Notes under the pieces: model-generated
What the model was told of the DNA's origin: nothing
Databases searched by the model: none
Seen by the model: only the letters and a program-made list of their open reading frames with translations
Source of the DNA: Acanthopleura granulata
Lineage: Eukaryota; Mollusca; Polyplacophora; Chitonida; Chitonidae
Length of the DNA stretch: 64,000 nt
Reading direction: 5' to 3'
Assembly: GCA_016165875.1 (NCBI GenBank)
Contig: JABBOT010000006.1
Span: 1,265,438-1,329,437 of the forward strand
Part shown: positions 44,911 through 59,400 of the stretch, in pieces
Layout of the letters: each line of letters starts with the position of its first letter
How positions within the stretch are numbered: the first letter of the stretch is position 1
Translations under genes and position numbers: made by a program

Positions 44911-45438
44911 ATGTCTCTCTATCCAACTGTTCCAACTGCACCGCCGGATGACGATAAATCGGAGGAAATGGACGACGGTCACGGATACCGCCTGCAAGTT
45001 ATCCGTGACATACTACGGGACCTTGAACATGAAAAGGCCAAACGATCCTCACTCTACAAAAAATATAGCCGTTGCGTGAACATCTGCGATGGCATTGAAA
45101 CCGGGCTATTTGCGCTCAGTTTGGGTCTTGGCGTCTCTGGGGTTGGTTTGTTAGCAACAGTTGTTGCGGCGCCAGTGGTTATAATAATGGAAGGCTCTTC
45201 CATTGCATAGGGCGTTGTTGGAGTTATTGGGAAATTTGCTGGTAGGAAATTTCAGATTAAGGCTAAGAAACATGATCAAGTGCGCATATTAGCGGAGTCA
45301 AAGATAAACTCCATCAGAGATCTCGTCAGTAAGGCATTAGACAACGGAAACATTTCAGCTGAGGAGTTTAATCTGATCTTAGCTGAGAAGAAAAAATTCC
45401 ATCAACTCACTGAGTCTATTCGGGCTAAGTCGAACTAA
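44911..45438 (+). pseudogene. Unknown two-segment membrane protein with one in-frame stop
   Basis: Starts MSLYPTVPTAPPDDDKSEEM. A helical charged part follows (LRDLEHEKAKRSSLYKKYSR), then a hydrophobic hairpin (LSLGLGVSGVGLLATVVAAP) and IIMEGSSIA before TAG 45208-45210. The frame remains open to TAA 45436-45438, with GVVGVIGKFAGRKFQIKAKK and a helical tail (ISAEEFNLILAEKKKFHQL). Hence one gene of about 175 codons was cut by a nonsense change. A TATA-like AATATAAATATT precedes it by about 30 bases. Confidence 0.65.
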
Positions 45439-45837
45439 AGAACCTGACAGACCAAGGCAGAACCCAAGCTCTGTCATCTATACGCAAGCGTCTGGTGGCC
45501 GATCTACAGTCCTAAAGTTTAGCTGCACGTTTTCTGTTGATAGTCAGTGAATTTAATTTCAGATTCCTGGGTGTGCCAGGCTTAATTACTCGAAAAACGG
45601 GTGGTCCAGAACCCCCCGGACTGCTTGTTTTTCGGTACAAATATAAGGGATGTGTGCTCGCTCGCTTCTGCTCGAACTATGGCTGGGACGCTTAATCGTT
45701 GGAATTCGAGGTGTCCCGCTGGCTATACTGCTATATTTTTTCGGTATACTCAATGGTACGGGAACGGTGGCTGGGAGGCTCAATTCCTGTCGGGGGGGGG
45801 CATATAGTTTCTTTAGTCGCCCCCCTGCTGCTCATGA
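45439..45837. other. Right end of the element, no gene seen
   Basis: No protein-like frame. It contains a run CGGGGGGGGC near 45796 just before the satellite. Comparison with the left end (33183-33240) shows no inverted repeat that I can see. Confidence 0.5.
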
Positions 45838-49645
<3,808 letters not shown>

Positions 49646-50417
49646 CTACAGCAGAGCTGTCCATGGTATCTGAATAATTGTCTCCGAATTTAAACGGTTA
49701 CTCTTGGAGCTTCCAGTAACAAATGAAGTAGTCTAGGTTATTTTTGTGGTGATGAGCTATTATTCATCACAAAAAAACAGAAAAAATCCACTCATGTCGG
49801 CTGCAAGGACATTTGGAAGTTAGACATACACAATAAAATGGTCAACGCCCAACGCGTTTAATGGGTGATTAAACTGCGAACAAGCGGGTTTAATAAATAT
49901 ACACATACATTTAAGTATTAAATATAAGTGTCTAAAACATGAAAATAGGCGTATACTATAATGCTATAATCTTCAAGTGTAACTTAAACATCAAAATCTA
50001 CAGTGTATAGAGCAAAGTTTATGAAGAAATTTTATGTTCTTCTTTGTGATATCTGCCAAATGGCTCCACGTAACCATTGAAATGTTCGGCCTAACTGTGC
50101 TCGAAAACGTTTAAATTGAAGCAAACTACACTCCCTTAGAAGACATTGCAATCACATTTAGTAGACCTTATTAGGCGCAAAAACTTTATTAACCAGTTGA
50201 AGTTAATTTTGCGGGAATGGCTGTTTTGGAAAACACAAGTGTTTTGTTAGTAAATGGTTTTTCCTATCGGGGGTGGGTAGAGAATGTTAAGGTTAGCCCC
50301 GGTCTCCTTCCATACGTCTTATCTTATTTAACCCACTTTTTAAGAGCGTCGACATCTTCACGTCATCTGTCACAGAACGTATAAGTGGCTACAAACTATA
50401 TACATGCTCATTCCAAC
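49646..50417. other. Intergenic, upstream of the peptidase gene
   Basis: AT-rich. A weak TATA-like GTATAAGTGG lies at about 50379-50388 and ACTATATACA at about 50396, 20-40 bases before the ATG at 50418. Nothing else was recognised. Confidence 0.4.
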
Positions 50418-53400
50418 ATGGCGGTCACGGTAGGAGGAGTATTGCTGATCGTTTTTGGTTTGGCGGGTGAGCTTTTACTTTTGTTACTTTACTTCCTCTC
50501 CAGTCGTACGTTGTGAAGGTCTACCAGCAACCTGCAGATGACCGGGGGTTTTCCCTGGGCTGTGCCCGGTTTCTTCCCACCATAATGTTGGCCACCGTTG
50601 TATCAGTGAAGTATTCTTGAGCACGGCGTAAAACACCAATAAAGTAAATAAATAAATCACTGTTAATGACAGGTATATACATATATATTGTTTTCATCAT
50701 TTCTCCGCGTTCAATGCAGGTTTTACTCTCGACTTACTTACATCCAGCTTTGTTGAAATTTAAAAACTGGTTTGAAAGGAAGCTATGTTGTCACATATGC
50801 TGAAATCTTACGAGTTTACGAGTTTTCCATTGGTAGGAAAACAAAGAATGAAAATTTTAAGGTAAGAAAGGGCTCTGCAGAATGCACTATATTTGATTAA
50901 TTTGAGCCTACTTTCAGGCGAAAATGAGAAAAAAAAAATAAACCACCAAGGTCAGGCGTAGCATTTGTGCCATTATCTAGCTTTGAGTTGTTATCAATCA
51001 AAAGTTGGCCATTTTCCCCAGCAGTTGCTTTCCCACAATGTCACTATCTGTAAACGGATATACATATATCCCCCTCTATCCAACCTCAGCAAAAATTGCT
51101 AATAATTTACATAGATGTATATAGGTCCTGTGTATATATATTTGTGTCTCGAGGTTTATGTTAAAAGTATACATCTATCGAACTGTATATCAACTGATAT
51201 TGTTTAAGATTAAACAATGCTTAAAGTGAGAAGACAGCTCATAACTGACGTATTGTTCATTAAAAAGATTATAAAATTGTCTCTTGGATGTACAAATCTG
51301 TTTCAAATTGTATCAATGGCTGAATTATTTTCGTTTGAAATGTAGAGTGTTGTGCTGCCGACTGGGAATCTGATGCTCTCACACTTTTAAGCTGATAAGA
51401 GATTGACCAACCAGAGAGCTAGGAAATATCAGCTGTTTATAAGCTGGCTTAAATCGCCTGAGCTATCTGTTAATGAAGCATATCATAACAAAGGGACAGC
51501 ACACTGTTTTAATGTTATATGTTTTAAAGATAGAAAGTACAAGTGTTAATAATTCTGCAAAGTATTTCCAGACCATTGTGTTGTGGCGGGAGTAAATCTC
51601 TCGATCATTTCATGTTAATTTACATATACACTTGATTTACAAACACAACCTTAGCAGCTTATCGTCTCCGGTCACACCCGCCCGGATAGGCGCTCAGCAA
51701 TAAGAGGATAGAGGGTGGACTGGTCGGCCCGGTGTCAGTATAATGTGACTGGGTGAGGGGGCTTGTTGGGTGTCTTCGGCAAGTCATCTCGGTGAGGCAG
51801 CACCAGATAAAAGATACGGTGGAAATCCGTCCTGCACCAAGGAGACACCGCCTTCGTATAAATGAAATATTCTTGAGTAGGGCGTTAAACAATAAGCATT
51901 CATTCATTCTCCGGTCACAACAATGTTCCTGGTTTTGAACATTTACGTCACAGCCCACACAGAATGGCTACCTTTCATGCTAGTCGAATGAGCACGGGGA
52001 AATGTCAGGTTCAGTTGTCACAGTAAACTAAATTTAAAACATGCGCTGTCTTTCACTTTAAATTCCGATACCTGTCCTGACGTATTAAAAGGAAACTTAG
52101 TGACGAAAGTTCGTCAGCGATTTACCAAAGGTCTTTGGCTTAGATCTGTCAGTCTGCTATATTCAAACTATAACACAGACCGCCATCGTGTAAGAGAAAA
52201 ATGTGATCAATAATATAAATATGTGCATCCAGGTACAAAAGCAAGGAATTATGAGCTGTGTCATTATCTACATGGGATTGAATGGCTTTCTCTCCATTCT
52301 TGATTAAATTATTAAATTAAGGAGTCATTGAAATATGGTAACTTCTCCTTTGTCAAGAAATAGAGGAAAGTCAGTTCTATGTAAACTGTTCTTTCATTAT
52401 GTTGTTATATGCAGTTCTATTCTCTAGAATTTCTGCTACCAGTCAGAACATTGCATTCTTATTTTTCTATCTCTCGTTGGAAATATCATCTCAAAACCTT
52501 ACAATACTATCTCCTTATCAACAATCGTCGGCAGATATCTAGAAACATGTGATAACCCCTTGGTCCTTTATCTCCGCCAAGATAGTTACGTTTTTGCCAA
52601 CATTTATTTGTTTCTGTGCCTGTCTGTCTGTAAGTGTGTCTCTCAGCAACTTTACAGAAAAGGTTAAACACAGATTGGGATGAAGTTTCGATTTATTTAT
52701 ATTTTTTATTTGATTGACATTTTACGCCGCATTCAAGAATATTTCACTTATACCACGGCGGTCAGCATTATGGTGGGAGGAAACCGGGCAGAACGCCGAG
52801 GAAAACCCCCGACCATCTGCAGGTTGTTGGCAGACCAGCCCACGTACGACTCGAGAGGAAGCCAACGTAAACAATTCTTCTCCAGGCTTAAAAAACAAGG
52901 TTCAGTACAAATTCCCTTGGCTAATAATATTGAAAATGGTATATCCACCTGTGACGAAGGTTTGTGCTGTGGATGTTTCTTTAAGTTTATATCGCTAGCC
53001 TTGAAATATGGGGTAATCTTCACCTGCTGTATATTTCAGGAGTATTTTGCATCCCACCTGCCTTGGATGACAGAAGACCACCCGTGGGTGTCACGAGGTA
53101 GGTGGCTTTATGATTAGGCTAAATTCTCTAAGCAGTTGCAAATTTTTTAGTTCTGTTGTAGAAGTACAAGATTTTTCCTAAATTTGGGCATTTTTAATGT
53201 GCAGGTTATCCCTTGGATACGGTAACTGCCTGTTATTACGGACTGTATGTTTGAAGGTTCGCCAGCAACCTGCGGATGATCGTGGGTTCCCCTGGGCTCG
53301 GCCGGGTTTCCTCCCATCGTAATGCTGACCACAGTCTTATAAGTGAAATATTCTTGAGTAAGGCGTAAAACACCAATAAAATAAATATATAAATAAATCA

Positions 53401-56400
53401 ATAAATCAATACGGATTCCAGAGCAAAATGCTGTACTCAGTGGGAGAACAATACGGCAACATTAGATTAGTAACATATTTAGATACATAGTAACAAGTAT
53501 AATCTTGAGATGAGTCAGACTGTTAAATTGACACACCTGGAGCTTTTCCACTAGGTATTCAGTATACATGTACAGCAGTAATGCTCGGCTCTGCAAATGT
53601 ACCAACATTTCAGAGAGGCGATTAAATAAAATAATGTTTACAGATAGACTTTCATGAATTTTTGATTGTTTATGGAATCCGTGTTGTATAATGTTGGTCC
53701 AGCGCACAATTATTTTCAGTCTTAATACTACAATGTTTAACGTCGTATTAATTTCTGAAACGCAACATTTCAAGGTATGTCCAACTTATCGGCACAATAT
53801 ACCCCTATGTAAAGCGATGAGTTTTCAGGGCGATTCAGTTGTAATTAAATATTTGGGAAAGTGCTCGGGCCAAACCAAACCTCTGCTGAAAGCATGCCTT
53901 GCTTTCGACAGAGGTTGAGAGAAGACTGCAGTTGTTATAAATATTCAATGTTTGATGGACAGCTTCCGATGTGAATTGTGACTAACGAACTCTTTGCTCT
54001 GATTTTTTCACATATACTGTTCAAGAATGTAGGAAATATTAAATAATACATTTTATATAAAAATGAACCGTATCTGTTAGGAGAACTCGAGAAATCTTCC
54101 TTAATAAGTAGATAAACAGTTTACCAATATCACGGAGACATTTGATCGAAGACACGATTTACACGAGATGCAATCATTCATATGTACGACATGGAAACTG
54201 GCATGCTGGAATGTTTGATTGAAAATGAACTCCGACCCGATTCACGTGCATGTGACAGCCTGACTGCATTGCTTCTTAGTCCACTTTCATACAATTGTAC
54301 CTGTGGGAAATATCAACATGAAATGAATGAGTTTCCCCTGTATGTTGAATAGCATGTCTTGGGCCGTGCGTGTTTCACTATTACAGTTACGTGTGTCTTT
54401 GAAATATACTCAAACCTGTGGAGGCCGTGGATTTCCTCTGGCTTCTGCACGGTGTATTGCCACCTTAATGCTAGCCGCCGTCGTAAATAAATAAAATATA
54501 CATGTGACATTTAGTTCCACTTAACGCGGACGTTTTTATTTATTTATTTATACATTTGGTTGGTCTTTTACGCCGTATTCAAGAATATTTCACTCATACA
54601 ACGACAGCCAGCATTATGATGGGAGGAAACCGGGCAGACCCTGGGGGAAACCCACGACCATAGTTGGCGGACCTTCCCACGTACGGCCGGAGAGGAAGCC
54701 AACATGAGCTGGACTGGAACTCACAGCGACGGACGTTTTTAAGAGTCTATCCTAAAGTTTCCGCGGGCACGGTGGGTGTCTAATCGTTTGAAGAGTAATG
54801 GATAAGTAATGGATAAGGCACCTTGATTTCAACTCATGTCACTTATGGCCACGGCTTTTTGCAAACACATGCTCGATGTCCATTGAAGATCATAACTAGG
54901 TTGGCCCTGTAAGTATAAAGCGATAGGGTGAATCATTCATGCACCTGTGTGACATGTAAACCAATCTTCACGTGCTCAAATGAACTTATCCTATTTATAT
55001 GGCAGATTAGCCCTCAAAAGAAAGCATACATTAGAAAGTAGATTTTAAATGCGCATTATAAAATTATGTTAAATTTATATACAGGTATACAGGCAAATAG
55101 TGTACAATAAATAAACATTTATATAATTGTGTAAAGGACAACGTATTTCTTTGTTAATTAGAACCAGTGTTGAAGAGACATGGTCGCCCAGAATTTGGAT
55201 TTTTAAGCAAATTCTGATTGCCACGTCTTAAAGAAGTTTGGAAGTTCGTTGATAAACTAAATCGGTCACGTTGAAATAATAAATATTCATTGAGTATGTA
55301 GCTTGTACGAACAAGTTCTGTCGTTATTCGAATTCAGCAGGAAGAGGGCGGGCCAAGTTCGACGTTTAACACCGCCACAACAACAACAACATTTGAACCC
55401 ACCTATCAAGCAGTGTAGTTTTGTGACAACTGATCACCAATTACAATTCTTAATTTGCTCATCTACCTGCTGGGGTCTCTTTTAGCCCTCTTTTTGGCCG
55501 ATCCTGTTACGAACGAGCCGTAAGTCATTCTCTTACGCGTGTAATCAGCCACGTTTGTTTACATATGAAGTTTACCGAGCGCTGTGCGCATGCTCCAGTT
55601 CCTCTCATTTAAACATTCTGGTAGACTTTTCAGTTTTCAGGGGAGAGGTTTTGTTTTTTGTTTGTTTGATTTTTGTTTTGTTTTGTTTTTTTTTTTTGGT
55701 TATTTTTAAACATTCACTTAACGTACATTGTTGTGGGTGGGATTAACGAAAAGCTTGAAACCTTTACTTCTTGAGAAAAATACCTAATGCTCATGTCATT
55801 CTGTAATATTTGGGCCAGCATGTCCTTTACGGTACGTGTTAGGGATGGTGTCTAAAACGCACTGCTTGTATAAGCCAGATATCAGTTTCTAGTGCGCATG
55901 GCCTGGGTTTCTTCACTGTAGAATTAACAAACCCTCGTGAGTATGTTAAGGCATTGTAACCTTATGCAATCGTACAAAATTCATCCCATTTCGCGCATTT
56001 TGTGCGAGTCTTTGTCACAGCAGGGACTTAACTTGGGCTATTGTGCAGTTCAGATCGAAGATCTAGTAGAAGGCACACACCGAGCTGAACACAGGGCTTT
56101 CACCCCGTAAGGCTGTAATGTTAGTGCATACCCATGGATGCCCATGCGCTAATGTTTTTTCCACGTATGACGCTTTCCGCTCATGCTCAAAAATCACGAC
56201 TCCAAACAGCTATATGGCTTATTGAGCCTAGGTTTTGCATACCTGTAAAGCGCAACAACGTCAGGAGAAAGTTCCATAGTTGATGCGCATATTAACGGCC
56301 ACAAATTACTAACTCCCGATCTGGCGCATTGTTTATTAAAATCAATGATAAGATATATGTTAGGCGTGATATCTCACAAAGCTCTGCGTCGGTTGTGCCT

Positions 56401-59400
56401 AGGTTTTGCTTGCACGTAAAGCTTAATAACACGACAGGATATTTCATTGTTGGTGCCCTGCATGTGTGTTAAGTAAAATGGGTGACTTTCACGTCTCATT
56501 TTTGAATCAGAATCCATTTAGGTAATCTTTAAGTGCTTTAGGCATTAAGGAGGTATTTGCATTCGTGTGTCTTTTATTTGTTTATTTGCTTCGTATTTTA
56601 CGCTATATTCAAAAATATTTCACTTATACGACGGCATTGTGGAGGGAGGAAACCGGGCCTCAGGCTAAAAGGGAGACTTCCCCGCAGGCGACCGCAGAGT
56701 GTGTCTCTTACAGGCAAGCCTGCTACCAAACCTACACTATATGTGTAGTGCCGCGAGTATCTATTTTTAGAATAAAAGGGGAAATAAACTACATGAAAAC
56801 TCTCTATCCATTCAGTTCACGTGACCACGTAATTCTACGCCACCTACCGACGACACGTGCCAGTCTGGGAGCAAACTTCAAGTACAAGTACGTGGGCGAG
56901 GGCGGTGCCATTTCCAACACACGACATGCAAGTGGACACTGGTTTGAGATCGCCGCCACAAGGGCAGTGTCCGAAACGGCTCATCAGAAGGTTGGCAGTC
57001 ATGTTTAATTAATTAATTTCTTTTGAATTAATTAATTGACTGTTGCTGTTTTTAATTAATTATCTGATTTTTTCATTTATTACTTTTCTAATTAATTAAT
57101 TAATTCGTTTAGAATTAATTAATTGGTCTTGAATGAATTTATTGATTGTTTTTTAATTGATTCCTTTAATTTATAAATAAAGTTTTATGGAATTAATTAA
57201 TTGACTGATTTTTTAAAATATTAACTGACTGCTTTATAATTAATTAGCTCATTAGCTGAAAAAAATGAATTCATTGGATTGGTTTCCAACACCCTCCTTA
57301 AGAATTGTTCACTTATATGGCGCGGGCCAGGTCTGTGGGTGAGGGGAACTGGAGTACCCGGATTAAACCATTGGCCTTCGTCAGGTATCTATAAAGCAAC
57401 GCCATCACTAAGCTGCAGGCAAAGCTGCAAGAGCTGGATTCCATCTCGCGATCTCACCTGACAAATGGCTGGAATTCGCAGCGAGCCAGCTTGTAGCGGT
57501 ATGTCGCAAGGGATCCCCACAGGTAGCACCATATATCACCTAATCTGCATAATCGACCTACATAAACAAATGTGCGAAGTCAAATTAATGGTAATTTAAT
57601 AAGTTTTACATTGATAATGGAAGTAGAGCTTTTGTGGTTAGCCTATTACGCTCGAGAATACAGTGCCCTTGATTAGCCCATATGAACCTCTGTTTGGCAG
57701 GCTGCCGTAATCATTAGCAAAATGACCAAGCATATGCCTCGTGACATATTCGACCGCTTGGCGACCTACGCTACAGCTGGCATTTTCACCAAAGCTGAGC
57801 ATCTGAGTGTCTACCCTGAATACAGGTCCCTGGCAGACACATCTCAATGCCACCGTGAGTATTCAGTCCCTGACGGACACTCCACAAAGTCATGGTGAGT
57901 ATTCTATCCCTGGCCGACACTCCACATTGTCATGGTGAGTATTCACAGCCTGGCCGACACTTCGCATTGTCATGGTGCGTATTCAATCCCTGGCCGACAC
58001 ACCATATTGTTATGGTGAGTATTCAATCCCTGGACGACACACCACATTGTCATGGTGAGTATTCAATCCCTGGCCGACACTCCACATTGTCATGGTGAGT
58101 CTTGACAGCCTGGCCGACACACCACATTGTCATGGTGAGTATTCAATCCCTGGCCGACACTCCACATTGTCATGGTGAGTATTGACAGCCTGGCCGACAC
58201 ACCACATTGTCATGGTGAGTATTCAATCCCTGGCCGACACTCCACATTGTCATGGTGAGTATTCACAGCCTGGCCGACACACCACATTGTCATGGTGAGT
58301 ATTGAATCCCTGGCTGACACTCCACATTGTCATGGTGAGCATTAAGTTACTGACACACACACGGCATAGCCACTTACGTACCGCATTGTCATCATGGGTA
58401 TTGACTCCCTGGCGCCCTGCCCTGCTTTCCTCCTACTATAATGCTGGCCGCAGTTGTTTGCGTGAAATATTCTTTAGTACGCCTTAACAGGCCAATCAAG
58501 TAAATAAATAGTCACTACCCTCTAGACACACCACATTACCACCTAGAGAATTCAATTCCTGGACGACTAACAATATTCCATTATCGATGCTCTGTAAAAA
58601 TACCTGCTCCGGATCCTGTCAGGTGGAGAATTCATTTCCTGGACGACTAACCACATTCCATTCTCAGTACTCTTTAGATAGTTGCTCCCGGTCCTTTCAC
58701 TTGGAGAGTTCAGTCCCTGCATGACTCATCCACATTCCATTCTCAATTCTCTGTAGATAGCTGTTCTGGGTCCTGTCAGCGTACGTGCACGTTTGATGGC
58801 CGGAAGTACGAGACGTTAGCTGGCGTTGGCGGAAAGCGAGCAGTAGTATTGGATGATAATATCCTATGTGATCGGTCGGACCCATACCATAGGACAGACA
58901 ACATCCTAGTCCACGAGTTTACACACACCATCCACAACTACGCTCTTCCCGGCTACTTGAAAAGTCAGGTAAACTGACAGAAACTATGGCTGGAAACAAT
59001 ACTAGAAAAGTTCCTCCAATCAAGAAACCTTGCCGCCGTCGTAAAAGTGAAAAATTTTGGAGCACGGCGATAAACATCAATCAAAGTAGTAAAGAAAGAA
59101 GTATAAAAATTCCAGTACGTTTCGCGTGTGTGAGTAGGTCAATAAATTGCCAAAGTTCGATGGTTTACCTCGGGCACGCCTTTTCGTTTCCCCCAAAAAC
59201 TGACTGCCACCGGCTAACTGAAAAAATAACAATCGGTTTACCAGCGTTAATCTATTAGCACGAGGTTTCTAAATGTAACGTACGGTTTGAGAAAATATCA
59301 AAATTTCTTATCATCAAAAATGTTTTTTTGATATACATCTTATAATATGTGTGTACTTGGGAAGATCTGTCCGCAATGCGCTGATGGTCGTGGGTTTTGC

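Larger units (their letters stand above)
33183..45837. mobile_element. Decayed Polinton/Maverick-type virus-like element
   Basis: A 12.6-kb block with higher GC content and dense intronless genes, bounded on both sides by the alternating-dinucleotide arrays. Contents from left: family B DNA polymerase, SF1 helicase and HNH (+), integrase (-), four small genes (-), F-box/ankyrin-like gene (+), capsid and packaging ATPase (-), then four more small genes on both strands. A DDE integrase of retroviral type, a protein I read as the capsid type of this group, and an A32/FtsK-like ATPase are the hallmark set of Polintons and related viruses. No terminal inverted repeat or target duplication could be found, and an adenovirus-type protease was not recognised. 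The polymerase seems cut at its left end. All main genes contain breaks, so the copy is inactive. Confidence 0.85.

Noticed and set aside
33183..45837. Terminal inverted repeats of the element
   Set aside because: The two ends compared by eye share no inverted sequence beyond chance; the arrays are in direct orientation.
57855..58334. CRISPR-like array
   Set aside because: Units are directly adjacent with no unique spacers; an animal intronic minisatellite.
59010..59258. 90-codon frame after peptidase exon 5
   Set aside because: Begins in intron sequence past a good donor at 58969 and the next exon joins in phase without it.
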